Source of the DNA: CAJBIL01 sp044359525
GTDB lineage: Bacteria; Pseudomonadota; Gammaproteobacteria; Burkholderiales; Rhodocyclaceae
Direction of reading: 5' to 3'
DNA: 64,000 bases
Assembly (NCBI GenBank): GCA_044359525.1
Contig: JBIKLY010000001.1
Location: forward strand, 1-64,000
The first letter of the stretch is position 1. Each line of letters begins with the position of its first letter. Shown one piece after another: positions 26,169-35,220 of the stretch. A program made the translations under genes and the position numbers. Below the pieces are notes generated by a model. That model searched no databases and was not told the DNA's origin. It saw only the letters and a list, made by a program, of their open reading frames with translations.

Positions 26169-26258
26169 GTGTTTATCGACAGCAACTTCTTGCTGGTCAC
26201 CATGGCTCAGCTCGCTATCTCGGCGCTCTATGTGATCGCGATGTGCTGGCTTGTTTAA
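26169..26258 (+). CDS. Possible 29-aa single-pass membrane peptide
   Basis: It opens at GTG 26169 in the same frame as the preceding NuoM-like gene, 11 codons after its TAG. The peptide FIDSNFLLVTMAQLAISALY continues to VIAMCWLV and would form one transmembrane helix. No Shine-Dalgarno is visible, and an internal ATG at 26202 would leave only 18 aa. It could be a small subunit, a read-through tail, or the decayed 3' end of the gene. Support is weak. Confidence 0.25.
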   Translation: MFIDSNFLLVTMAQLAISALYVIAMCWLV

Positions 26259-27322
26259 TCCGCGGCCGGGCTGTCCAGACCATCAGCAACCCAGGCTTCG
26301 AGCAGCGTGTAGGTTACGGCCAGCACGACCGGGCCGATAAAAAGCCCGATCAGCCCGAAGCTGAGCATGCCGCCAATGACGCCGGCAAAAATGAGGAGCA
26401 AGGGCAAGTCTGCCCCTTTTTTGATGAGTACGGGACGCAGAACGTTGTCCAGCGTGACGACGATCAGGCTCCACACCAGAAGGAAAATTCCCCAGCCGGT
26501 GTCACCCATCCAGAACATCCAGCCGACGGCCGGGAAGAGAATCAGCCCTGGCCCCAACTGGGCGATGCAAAGCATCAGCATCACCGCTGAGAGCAGTGCG
26601 GCAAAAGGTACCCCGGCAATGGCCAGGCCGATCCCGCCAAGCACTGTCTGAACGATGGCGGTGACACCCACGCCGAGCGCCACGCCGCGGATCGCCTGAC
26701 CGGCCAGGATGACCGATGATTCACCGCGCTCACCAGCCAGCCGGCGGCCGAAACGCAGCACAGTGGAGGCGCCTGCTTCGCCACTGGCGTAGAGGATTGC
26801 CGAGAGAACCACGACGAGCAGAAATTGTACGAGCATGAAGCCCAGACTGCCTGCTTCACCCAGAATCCACCTGCCGGTTTGCGCCACGTAAGGCGCTACC
26901 TTTGCCATCAGCCCCTGTGATCCGGCATCCGCCAATTGACTCCACAAGCCTGACAGTTTACCGCCCACCAGCGGCAAACCGGCGACCCAGCCGGGCGGTT
27001 GCGGCAGGCCTGTCGCGGCAAATTTCTTGACTAGCGCGGTGATGGCTTCGGCATGGTCGGCAATGGTGTCGATTGCCAGCCAGAGCGGGATAACCAGCAG
27101 AAGCAGCATGGCCAGCGTCATCCCGGTAACGGCCAGGCCACGCCGGCCGCCGAGGCGTTGTTCGAGCGACTTGAGCAACGGCCAGGTGGCAACGACGATC
27201 ATCGTTGCCCACACTGCAGCTGCCAGAAACGGGCGCAGCACCCAGAGCGAAAGCGCAATCAGCAGCAGGATGCAGAGAATTGCCAGCGTGGTGCGGGTCA
27301 GGTCGAGCTTGGTTTTCGTCAT
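26255..27322 (-). CDS. AI-2E family transporter (YdiK/PerM type)
   Basis: A 355-aa membrane protein with about eight transmembrane helices in the typical pattern: two pairs, a soluble insert at ~90-150, then a C-terminal block. The C-terminal family motif is LRPVLIKKGADLPLLLIFAGVIGGMLSFGLIGLFIGPVVLA. Members were named for TqsA (autoinducer-2 export), but most have unknown substrates and some are cation/proton antiporters. The start is taken at ATG 27322 (MTKTKLD); an upstream ATG at 27391 would add 23 polar residues. It converges on the DAB cluster. Confidence 0.88.
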   Translation of the reverse strand: MTKTKLDLTRTTLAILCILLLIALSLWVLRPFLAAAVWATMIVVATWPLLKSLEQRLGGRRGLAVTGMTLAMLLLLVIPLWLAIDTIADHAEAITALVKKFAATGLPQPPGWVAGLPLVGGKLSGLWSQLADAGSQGLMAKVAPYVAQTGRWILGEAGSLGFMLVQFLLVVVLSAILYASGEAGASTVLRFGRRLAGERGESSVILAGQAIRGVALGVGVTAIVQTVLGGIGLAIAGVPFAALLSAVMLMLCIAQLGPGLILFPAVGWMFWMGDTGWGIFLLVWSLIVVTLDNVLRPVLIKKGADLPLLLIFAGVIGGMLSFGLIGLFIGPVVLAVTYTLLEAWVADGLDSPAAD

Positions 27323-27425
27323 GGCGTCTCGCGGAGGCTGGTCGAAGTCAGAATGGAGGGGCGGCTTAGCTGACCTGCTGTGCGCCCTCAAGAGCGCAAT
27401 ACGTCTAGTCCGGCACTGCCTTTTT

Positions 27426-27683
27426 TCAGAGTTTGTCTTCGCTGTCGATCGGACGTTTGAGCATTTCGCGCAGCACCTGCGCCGCCGCCCAGATCATGAT
27501 GGCGCCGCCGACGACCACGGCAGCGATGGCTTCGAAGGCGTTGGTCGGAAAGCCTTGAATGAACAGCGATGTGCCGGTCTTGAACCAGGCGCCGCCGGTG
27601 GCCAGGATGACCATGCCAAGTACGTCGACCAGCGCGTAAAGCATGATCTTCGGCGTGAGTTGCGGGCGCATCTTTTTTGACAT
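27426..27683 (-). CDS. Small two-helix membrane protein, 85 aa
   Basis: Hydrophobic segments at ~14-31 and ~50-68 (AFEAIAAVVVGGAIMIWAAA) are joined by a short loop, with a basic N-terminus and a charged C-terminus. The family is not recognised. It sits 11 bp downstream of metG and before the AI-2E permease on the same strand, so it may be read through from metG. Confidence 0.65.
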   Translation of the reverse strand: MSKKMRPQLTPKIMLYALVDVLGMVILATGGAWFKTGTSLFIQGFPTNAFEAIAAVVVGGAIMIWAAAQVLREMLKRPIDSEDKL

Positions 27684-27694
27684 GGCGGGCGGCC

Positions 27695-29800
27695 TTATTT
27701 AACGCGCATGCCGGGCTGCGCGCCGGCGTCGGGGGAGAGCAGGAAAATGCCGAGAGTCTGGCTGTCCGGGTCTGAGGCAGCGAGCACCATGCCTTCGCTC
27801 ATGCCAAACTTCATCTTGCGTGGCGCAAGGTTGGCGACCATCATCGTCAGGCGGCCAACAAGTTGCGCCGGATCGTAGGCGGCCTTGATGCCGGCAAAAA
27901 CCTGCCGTGTGCCGAGCGGGCCGATGTCGAGGACGAGGCGCACCAGCTTGTCGGCGCCTTCGACATGCGAGGCGTCGGCAATGCGGGCGATGCGCAGGTC
28001 GACCTTCATGAAGTCGTCGATGCCGATGTGCGCGCCAGCATCGGTCGGCACGGCAGCCTGTGCGACTGCGACAGCCGCCGCCTTCTCCTGCTTCTCGGCA
28101 TGTTTCTGCGGGGCCGGTGCCGGGGTTGGCGCCAGCGAGTCGCGGTTGGCTTCGACCAGGGCATCCATCTGTTTCTTGTCGACGCGGGTCATCAGGTGCT
28201 CGTAAGTGTTGATCGTGTGGCCGGCGGCGAGCGTGGTGCTTGCATCGCTCCAGACGAAGGGGGCGACGTTGAGGAAAGCTTCAACGCGAGCGGTCAGTGC
28301 CGGCAATACCGGTTTCAACAGGATGGCGAGCTGGCGGAAGAGATTGAGCGCGTTGGTGCAGGCGGCGTGCAGCTCGGTCTCGCGACCTTCCTGCTTGGCC
28401 AGTTCCCACGGCTTGACGCTGTCGACGTACTGGTTGGCGAGGTCGGTGAGCGCCATGATCTCGCGGATCGCCTTGCTGAATTCGCGCCCTTCAAAGAGGT
28501 CGGCAATGCTTGTGCTGCGTTCGCGAATGGCAATAAAGGCGGTGAGTGACTCATCGCAGGTCGACAGCTGCCCGGCGAAGCGCTTGACGATGAAGCCCGC
28601 CGAGCGGCTGGCGATGTTCACGAATTTGCCGACCAGATCAGAATTGACGCGGGCGATGAAATCGTCGAGGTTGAGGTCGATGTCTTCCATCGTGTTCGAG
28701 AGCTTGGCGGCGTAGTAATAGCGCAGCCATTCCGGATTGAGGCCCTGCTGCAGGTAGGACTCGGCGGTGATGAAGGTGCCGCGCGATTTCGACATCTTGG
28801 CGCCGTCGACGGTCAGGAAGCCGTGCGCGAAAACATTGGTCGGTGTGCGGTAGCCGGCGTGTTCCAGCTCGGCTGGCCAGAATAGCGCGTGGAAGTAGAG
28901 GATGTCTTTGCCGATGAAATGGTAGAGCTCGGTTTGCGAACCGGGCTTCCAGTACTCATCAAAATCGAGTCCTTTTTTCGCGCAGAGATTCTTGAATGAG
29001 CCCATGTAGCCGATCGGTGCGTCGAGCCAGACATAGAAGTATTTGCCCGGTGCATCGGGGATCTCGAAGCCGAAGTAGGGCGCGTCGCGCGAGATGTCCC
29101 AGTCGGTGAGCTTGTTTTCGCCTTCCGCCCCGAGCCACTCCTGTAGCTTGTTGGCGGCTTCGGTTTGCAGACGCCCCTCGCCCTGCGTCCAGCGGCGCAG
29201 GAATTGCTGGCAGCGCGCATCGGAGAGTTTGAAGAAGTAGTGTTCGGACTGACGCAGTTCAGGCTTGGCGCCGGAGACGGCCGAGTACGGCTCGATCAGA
29301 TCGTTCGGCGTGTAGGCGGCGCCGCAGCTCTCGCAGTTGTCGCCGTACTGATCCTTGGCGTGACACTTTGGGCACTCGCCCTTGATGAAGCGGTCGGGCA
29401 GAAACATCTGTTTGACCGGGTCGTAATACTGCTCAATGGTGCGCTTTTCGATCAGGCCGGCGGCTTGCAGACGGGCGTAGATTTCGTTTGCGCAGTCGCG
29501 CGTTTCCGGCGAGTGCGTGGTGTAGAAGTTGTCGAAGGCGACGTGGAAACCGGCGAAGTCACGCGAGTGCTCGCCATGCACGCGATCAATCAGCGCTTCC
29601 GGCGTGATGCCATCCTTCTCGGCACGCAACATGATCGGCGTGCCGTGCGTGTCGTCGGCACAGACGTACCAGCATTCGTTGCCGCGCATTTTCTGGAAAC
29701 GTGCCCAGATGTCGGTCTGGATATATTCGACCAGATGACCGAGGTGGATGGCGCCATTGGCGTAGGGCAGAGCGGAGGTGACGAGAATCTTGCGGGTCAT
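27695..29800 (-). CDS. metG: Methionyl-tRNA synthetase
   Basis: It charges tRNA-Met with methionine. The start at ATG 29800 (MTRKILVTSALPYANG) gives 701 aa. The class I signatures are H19-L-G-H22 and KMSKS at 335-339. The zinc knuckle of the MetG1 type is CPKCHAKDQYGDNCESC. A C-terminal tRNA-binding OB domain follows a Pro/Ala/Lys linker (IDDFMKVDLRIARI to VNLAPRKMKFGMSEGM-like sequence) and mediates dimerisation. It is divergent from apbC. Confidence 0.96.
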   Translation of the reverse strand: MTRKILVTSALPYANGAIHLGHLVEYIQTDIWARFQKMRGNECWYVCADDTHGTPIMLRAEKDGITPEALIDRVHGEHSRDFAGFHVAFDNFYTTHSPETRDCANEIYARLQAAGLIEKRTIEQYYDPVKQMFLPDRFIKGECPKCHAKDQYGDNCESCGAAYTPNDLIEPYSAVSGAKPELRQSEHYFFKLSDARCQQFLRRWTQGEGRLQTEAANKLQEWLGAEGENKLTDWDISRDAPYFGFEIPDAPGKYFYVWLDAPIGYMGSFKNLCAKKGLDFDEYWKPGSQTELYHFIGKDILYFHALFWPAELEHAGYRTPTNVFAHGFLTVDGAKMSKSRGTFITAESYLQQGLNPEWLRYYYAAKLSNTMEDIDLNLDDFIARVNSDLVGKFVNIASRSAGFIVKRFAGQLSTCDESLTAFIAIRERSTSIADLFEGREFSKAIREIMALTDLANQYVDSVKPWELAKQEGRETELHAACTNALNLFRQLAILLKPVLPALTARVEAFLNVAPFVWSDASTTLAAGHTINTYEHLMTRVDKKQMDALVEANRDSLAPTPAPAPQKHAEKQEKAAAVAVAQAAVPTDAGAHIGIDDFMKVDLRIARIADASHVEGADKLVRLVLDIGPLGTRQVFAGIKAAYDPAQLVGRLTMMVANLAPRKMKFGMSEGMVLAASDPDSQTLGIFLLSPDAGAQPGMRVK

Positions 29801-29939
29801 GGGGCGGCTTAGGTGAACGATGGTTGGCTGTCGTTGGCTGTAGCGCTTGCAGCGAAGGCTGCATTCTAGCAAAGTGCGGTCTGCCGGGTTTTCAGTTAAA
29901 CTGGAGTAAATCACTCGGGTATCTCTCAAGGAGCATTAA

Positions 29940-31031
29940 ATGTCGGTAACGGTAGAGTCTGTGCAGGCAGCACTGAAAAATTTGATCGACCCCAATACGC
30001 AGAAGGACTACGTTTCGGGGCGCGCGGCAAAGAACATAAAGGTCGAGGGCAGCGACGTTTCGCTCGATATCGAGTTGGGCTATCCGGCAAAAACGCAAAT
30101 CGACAGCATTCGTCGCGCGGTGATAACGCAGCTCAGGACGATTCCCGGGATTGGCAATGTAAGCGCCAACGTATCCGTCAAAATTGTTTCGCACAGCGTG
30201 CAGCGTGGCGTGAAGTTGATGCCCGGCGTCAAGAACATCATTGCCATTGCCTCGGGCAAGGGCGGTGTCGGCAAAAGCACGACCGCCGTGAACCTGGCGC
30301 TGGCGCTGGCTCAGGAAGGCGCTACGGTCGGCCTGCTCGATGCCGATATTTATGGCCCGTCGCAGCCGCAGATGTTGGGCCTGACCGGCCAGCAGCCGCA
30401 ATCGACCGATGGTAACTCGATGGAGCCGCTTGAAGCCTATGGCCTGCAGGCGATGTCGATCGGCTTCATGATCGATGTCGATTCGCCGATGGTCTGGCGC
30501 GGCCCGATGGTGACGCAGGCGCTGGAGCAGTTGCTAAACCAGACAGCCTGGCGTGATCTGGATTACCTGATTGTCGATATGCCGCCAGGTACCGGTGATA
30601 CGCAGTTGACGCTGGCGCAGAAGGTGCCGGTGACCGGTGCGGTGATAGTCACGACGCCGCAGGACATTGCCTTGATCGACGCACGCAAGGGGCTGAAGAT
30701 GTTCGAGAAGGTCGGCATCCCGATCATCGGCCTGATTGAGAATATGAGCATCCATATCTGTTCGAAATGCGGCAACGAAGAGCATATCTTCGGGCAGGGC
30801 GGCGGCGAGCAGATGTGCAAGGATTACGATACCGAGTTGCTCGGCTCCCTGCCGCTCGAAATGTCGATCCGCGAGCTAGCCGACGCCGGCAAGCCAACGG
30901 TGGTCGGCGCACCGGATTCGCGTGCCGCAGAAATCTACCGGACGATTGCGCGTCGTATCGCCGTAAAAGTGGCCGAACGCGCCAAGGACATGTCGAGCAA
31001 GTTCCCGAACATTGTGGTGCAGAATACTTGA
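29940..31031 (+). CDS. apbC: Iron-sulfur cluster carrier ATPase ApbC/Mrp
   Basis: A 363-aa MinD-like P-loop ATPase that carries and delivers 4Fe-4S clusters. AAGGAG precedes ATG 29940. Residues 1-90 are a MIP18/DUF59 domain. The deviant Walker A is GKGGVGKST from residue 106, and Walker B is in YLIVDMPPGTGD. The cluster-binding pair CSKC is C274/C277. The mrp-metG divergence is common in betaproteobacteria. A hairpin repeat starts 22 bp after the stop. Confidence 0.95.
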   Translation: MSVTVESVQAALKNLIDPNTQKDYVSGRAAKNIKVEGSDVSLDIELGYPAKTQIDSIRRAVITQLRTIPGIGNVSANVSVKIVSHSVQRGVKLMPGVKNIIAIASGKGGVGKSTTAVNLALALAQEGATVGLLDADIYGPSQPQMLGLTGQQPQSTDGNSMEPLEAYGLQAMSIGFMIDVDSPMVWRGPMVTQALEQLLNQTAWRDLDYLIVDMPPGTGDTQLTLAQKVPVTGAVIVTTPQDIALIDARKGLKMFEKVGIPIIGLIENMSIHICSKCGNEEHIFGQGGGEQMCKDYDTELLGSLPLEMSIRELADAGKPTVVGAPDSRAAEIYRTIARRIAVKVAERAKDMSSKFPNIVVQNT

Positions 31032-31053
31032 GTTTGGAAAAGGTCTTAACACC

Positions 31054-31151
31054 TACCGCAGAGGCGCAGAGGCGCAGAGGAAACGCAGAGGAAACCATTT
31101 GTTTCAAGGTTTTCTCTGCGTCATCTCTGTGCCCTCTGCGCCTCTGCGGTA
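31054..31151. repeat. Hairpin repeat copy 1 (CGCAGAGG type)
   Basis: The left arm TACCGCAGAGGCGCAGAGGC and the right arm ending GCGCCTCTGCGGTA pair over most of their length. An inner CGCAGAGGAAA / TTTCTCTGCG helix and a short unique loop complete it. The arms are tandem 8-mers CGCAGAGG. The loop holds AAACCATTTG (31092-31101), found in reverse orientation in copy 3. It lies between apbC and dcd. Confidence 0.93.
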
Positions 31152-31258
31152 AGTCTCTGATTTTTATGGCGCACATGGTCCGCGCAAAGCAGTTCCCCAC
31201 AAACGTTCGGACGCCGTAAAATAGCGACCTTTATTTAACGGTGTCCGGGTGACCAGCG

Positions 31259-31825
31259 ATGTCCATCAAATCTGACAAGTGGATCCGCCGCATGGCGGAG
31301 CAGCACGGCATGATCGATCCTTTCGAGCCGAATCAGGTTCGCGAGATTGACGGCCGGAAAATCGTTTCCTACGGCACATCGAGCTATGGCTACGATATTC
31401 GCTGTTCGAATGAGTTCAAGCTGTTCACCAACATCAATTCGACCATTGTCGATCCGAAGAATTTCGACCCGAATTCTTTCGTCGAAGTGACCAACGATTT
31501 TTGCATCATCCCGCCGAATTCATTCGCGCTGGCGCGCACCGTCGAATATTTCCGTATCCCGCGCAGCGTGCTCACCGTCTGCCTTGGCAAGAGCACCTAT
31601 GCGCGTTGCGGCATCATCGTGAACGTCACGCCTTTCGAGCCCGAATGGGAAGGTTACGTGACGCTGGAGTTCTCGAACACGACACCGCTGCCGGCCAAAA
31701 TCTACGCCAACGAGGGCATTGCGCAGGTACTCTTCTTCGAATCCGATGAGGAATGCGAAACCTCGTACAAGGACAGAGGCGGCAAGTACCAAGGGCAGGT
31801 CGGTGTTACCCTGCCGAAAATTTGA
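31259..31825 (+). CDS. dcd: dCTP deaminase
   Basis: A 188-aa enzyme that deaminates dCTP to dUTP for thymidylate synthesis. Conserved stretches are YGTSSYGYDIRCSNEFKLFT, the catalytic region GKSTYARCGIIVNVTPFEPEW with its Glu, and LEFSNTTPLPAKIYANEGIAQ. It ends VGVTLPKI, as in the E. coli protein (193 aa). The start ATG 31259 has only a weak upstream GGTG. It is flanked on both sides by hairpin repeats. Confidence 0.96.
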   Translation: MSIKSDKWIRRMAEQHGMIDPFEPNQVREIDGRKIVSYGTSSYGYDIRCSNEFKLFTNINSTIVDPKNFDPNSFVEVTNDFCIIPPNSFALARTVEYFRIPRSVLTVCLGKSTYARCGIIVNVTPFEPEWEGYVTLEFSNTTPLPAKIYANEGIAQVLFFESDEECETSYKDRGGKYQGQVGVTLPKI

Positions 31826-31846
31826 TTGTTGGACACAAGCTCTTCC

Positions 31847-31964
31847 AACACAGAGATCACAGAGACACAGAGACACAGAGAACACGGAGAGAGCTTGAAT
31901 TTCTCTGTGCTCTCTGTGTCCCCCAAGGGGATTTCCTTCGGGGCATCTCTGTGATCTCTGTGTT
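31847..31964. repeat. Hairpin repeat copy 2 (CACAGAGA type)
   Basis: The left arm AACACAGAGATCACAGAGAC pairs with the right arm that ends GATCTCTGTGTT. The right arm is interrupted by a 19-nt module (31928-31946), whose reverse complement ATGCCCCGAAGGAAATCCC recurs in copy 3 with two differences. It lies between dcd and the decarboxylase gene. Confidence 0.92.
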
Positions 31965-31997
31965 GAATGCGGTTCCCTTTTCTCGCTAGGTGCTCTC

Positions 31998-34235
31998 ATG
32001 CGTTTCCATTTTCCCGTCATCATCATCGACGAAGACTTCCGCTCCGAGAACGCCAGCGGGCTGGGGATTCGGGCGCTTACCGAGGCGATCGAGAAAGAGG
32101 GTATGGAAGTACTCGGCGTCACCAGTTACGGTGACCTGACTTCGTTTGCCCAGCAGCAGAGCCGCGCTTCGGCGTTTATCCTGTCGATTGACGACGAGGA
32201 ATTCGGGGCCGACGAGGCCGACAAGACGATTGCCGAGCTGCGTGCTTTCGTGAAGGAAATTCGCTGCCGAAACGAGGATATTCCGATCTTCCTGTACGGC
32301 GAAACACGTACTTCGCGCCATATCCCGAACGACGTACTGCGCGAGTTGCATGGTTTCATCCACATGTTCGAGGATACGCCCGAGTTCATCGGCCGCTACG
32401 TCGTGCGCGAGGCCAAGACCTACCTGAAGAGCGTGCCGCCGCCGTTCTTCCGTGCACTGACGCATTACGCTTCTGATGGCTCGTATTCCTGGCACTGCCC
32501 CGGCCACTCGGGCGGTGTCGCCTTCCTGAAAAGCCCGGTTGGCCAGATGTTCCATCAGTTCTTCGGTGAGAATATGTTGCGCGCCGACGTCTGCAACGCG
32601 GTTGAGGAACTCGGCCAGTTGCTTGATCACACTGGCCCGGTTGCGGCTTCCGAGCGTAACGCGGCGCGCATCTTCAATGCCGATCACCTGTATTTCGTCA
32701 CCAACGGCACCTCGACGTCGAACAAGATCGTCTGGCACTCGACCGTCGCACCGGGCGATATCGTGGTTGTCGACCGCAACTGCCACAAGTCGGTCCTGCA
32801 TTCGATCATCATGACCGGCGCGGTGCCGGTGTTCCTGATGCCGACACGCAATCATTACGGCATCATCGGGCCGATTCCGAAAGAAGAATTTCTTTGGGAA
32901 AATATCCAGAAAAAGATCGCCGCGCATCCTTTTGCCAGTGATGTGAATGTCAAGCCGCGTGTGCTCACCATTACTCAGAGTACCTATGACGGCATCCTCT
33001 ACAACGTCGAGGAAATCAAGGAGATGCTCGATGGTAAGATTGATACGCTGCACTTCGACGAAGCCTGGCTGCCGCACGCCGCTTTCCACGATTTCTACGG
33101 CGATTACCACGCGATTGGCGCCGACCGTCCGCGTTGCAAAGAGTCGATGATTTTTTCGACACAGTCGACGCACAAATTGCTGGCCGGCCTGTCGCAGGCC
33201 TCGCAGATCCTCGTGCAGAACTCGGAGAACCGTCATCTCGACCGCGATATCTTCAACGAGGCCTATCTGATGCATACCTCGACCTCGCCGCAATACGCGA
33301 TCATCGCTTCGTGCGACGTGGCGGCGGCGATGATGGAGGCGCCGGCCGGCACCGCGCTGGTCGAGGAGTCGATCGCCGAAGCGCTCGACTTCCGCCGTGC
33401 GATGCGCAAGGTCGATGAGGAGTGGGGCGCCGACTGGTGGTTCAAGGTCTGGGGGCCGGATGATTTGTCGGAAGAGGGCATTGAAGAGCGCGAGGCGTGG
33501 ATGCTCAAGCCGGGTGAGCGCTGGCATGGTTTCGGCATGGTTGCCGAGGGCTTCAACATGCTCGATCCGATCAAGGCCACGGTCATTACGCCGGGCCTTG
33601 ATGTGGACGGTGACTTTGCCGATTCGGGCATCCCGGCGGCGATCGTTACCAAGTACCTCGCCGAGCATGGCGTCATCGTCGAAAAGTGCGGGCTGTACTC
33701 GTTCTTCATCATGTTCACCATCGGCATCACCAAGGGCCGCTGGAACACGATGGTCACCGAGTTGCAGCAGTTCAAGGACGACTACGACAAGAACCAGCCG
33801 CTATGGAAAGTGCTGCCCGAGTTCGTTGCCAAGCATCCGCGTTACGAGCGCATCGGGCTGAAGGATCTGTGTAACGACATTCATGGCGTTTACGCGGCAA
33901 ACGACATCGCCCGCCTGACCACCGAGATGTATCTGTCAAACATGGAGCCGGCGATGAAACCGGCTGATGCCTTCGCCAAAATGGCACACCGTGAGATCGA
34001 CCGGGTGCCGATTGATGAACTTGAGGGCCGCATCACCAGTATCCTGCTGACGCCCTACCCCCCGGGTATCCCGTTGCTGATTCCCGGCGAACGCTTCAAC
34101 GGCACCATCGTGCGCTATCTCAAGTTCGCGCGCGATTTCAACGAGAAATTCCCAGGCTTCGAGACGGATATCCACGGGCTGGTTAAGGCGCTGGTCGATG
34201 GCAAGCCGCTGTATTACGTTGATTGCGTGCGCTGA
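31998..34235 (+). CDS. Arginine/lysine/ornithine decarboxylase, PLP-dependent
   Basis: A 745-aa fold-type I PLP enzyme of the large inducible decarboxylase family. An N-terminal wing/response-regulator-like domain (1-130) is followed by the PLP core and a C-terminal domain. The Schiff-base lysine is K393 in TQSTHKLLAGLSQAS (K386 in E. coli AdiA). HCPGHSGGVAFLKSPVG and HFDEAWLPHAAFHDFYG are family marks. Size and motif favour arginine decarboxylase, but lysine cannot be excluded. It consumes a cytoplasmic proton and makes a polyamine precursor. No antiporter gene is adjacent. Confidence 0.9.
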   Translation: MRFHFPVIIIDEDFRSENASGLGIRALTEAIEKEGMEVLGVTSYGDLTSFAQQQSRASAFILSIDDEEFGADEADKTIAELRAFVKEIRCRNEDIPIFLYGETRTSRHIPNDVLRELHGFIHMFEDTPEFIGRYVVREAKTYLKSVPPPFFRALTHYASDGSYSWHCPGHSGGVAFLKSPVGQMFHQFFGENMLRADVCNAVEELGQLLDHTGPVAASERNAARIFNADHLYFVTNGTSTSNKIVWHSTVAPGDIVVVDRNCHKSVLHSIIMTGAVPVFLMPTRNHYGIIGPIPKEEFLWENIQKKIAAHPFASDVNVKPRVLTITQSTYDGILYNVEEIKEMLDGKIDTLHFDEAWLPHAAFHDFYGDYHAIGADRPRCKESMIFSTQSTHKLLAGLSQASQILVQNSENRHLDRDIFNEAYLMHTSTSPQYAIIASCDVAAAMMEAPAGTALVEESIAEALDFRRAMRKVDEEWGADWWFKVWGPDDLSEEGIEEREAWMLKPGERWHGFGMVAEGFNMLDPIKATVITPGLDVDGDFADSGIPAAIVTKYLAEHGVIVEKCGLYSFFIMFTIGITKGRWNTMVTELQQFKDDYDKNQPLWKVLPEFVAKHPRYERIGLKDLCNDIHGVYAANDIARLTTEMYLSNMEPAMKPADAFAKMAHREIDRVPIDELEGRITSILLTPYPPGIPLLIPGERFNGTIVRYLKFARDFNEKFPGFETDIHGLVKALVDGKPLYYVDCVR

Positions 34236-34321
34236 CAGCAATTTCTCTATTTGCCGATGGCGGCTTTGGCTGCCGTTGCTTCAGGTGGTGGAATGGCTTG
34301 ATGTTTGCCATGCCCCAAGTG

Positions 34322-35041
34322 TCAGACTGACCGCTCCATGAAGTAAAGCTGGAGCACCCGTTCCCGATTGGTGCTCTGGATGGCGTTTTCAATCGCGTCC
34401 TGGTTGGTGCAACCGACGAAGTTTGCCAGCTTTTCGACCTCCTGCCTCGGGTTCTCGATCAATTCCTCAAGATAAACCGCGAGCGTCGGCAGCCCTAGCC
34501 GGTTGATGTGCCAGGTAGCCAGTTCCCGATAATGCGCCACCAGGGCGGCTACGTTGCCGGCATTCACTTTTGGCAGTAGCGTTGCCATCATCGGGAAGCG
34601 CAGTATGCTGGCGGCCGTGGCCTCATTCCTGCGCATTACGTTGATCAGTACCAGTCCTTCGGTATTGATTCGGCCACACTTGATCCAGGTAAGAAGCGTG
34701 GCAGAAAAGCGTGGATCCTTGAGACCCCAGGTGGGTTTGTCCGATATCCAGTCGAGGACAGCAGACGATAGGCAGGCGGGATCGGCTCGCAGCAGGATTT
34801 TTTCAGGGTCTACTGGAGAATCAGCACTGCAACCGGCTGAATGCAGCAGCCGGTTGTTGGCGACGAGCACATCGCGCCGCTGAAAGAAGCCCCATGGGTT
34901 GTATTGTGTGGGCGCGAAGAGGTCGCAAGCGGGGCCAAAATCGACCCCGAGTGCTTGCAGTATCCGGGATGCCTGGGATGTGCCTGACCGGAATACGCCC
35001 AGTACGATCACGCCTCGTGGGCGTCTCGGCGAATTCAGCAT
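34322..35041 (-). CDS. Sulfotransferase family protein
   Basis: A 239-aa PAPS-dependent sulfotransferase-like protein. The 5'-phosphosulfate loop is VFRSGTS (residues 16-22) after a beta strand (GVIVLG). The 3'-phosphate-binding region is likely NVMRRNEATAASILRF, with the Arg/Ser pattern. WGLKDPRF and the C-terminal VYLEELIENPRQEVEKLANF are common in this family. The acceptor could be a glycan, lipid or protein. The neighbouring APS kinase on the same strand would supply its PAPS donor, which supports real sulfation chemistry here. Confidence 0.82.
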   Translation of the reverse strand: MLNSPRRPRGVIVLGVFRSGTSQASRILQALGVDFGPACDLFAPTQYNPWGFFQRRDVLVANNRLLHSAGCSADSPVDPEKILLRADPACLSSAVLDWISDKPTWGLKDPRFSATLLTWIKCGRINTEGLVLINVMRRNEATAASILRFPMMATLLPKVNAGNVAALVAHYRELATWHINRLGLPTLAVYLEELIENPRQEVEKLANFVGCTNQDAIENAIQSTNRERVLQLYFMERSV

Positions 35042-35220
35042 GACTGATCACCTGCGGCGTGATCAGTAGGGCGTTTGAGCACAACGCGTGTCATTGGCAT
35101 GCCGCGCCATGAGCAAATGGATGCTTGTTGTTCTTGCATAAGAGACGTCTGTTTCGCCAAAGCCGAAATGCCTGCTTCGCAGCGTGCCAGTAAGCTTGTG
35201 GTGCGTGTTTTTCATTATTA

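Noticed and set aside
35042..35220. Possible small gene between the sulfotransferase and cysC
   Set aside because: The 179-bp gap has no frame with a ribosome-binding site or recognisable peptide.
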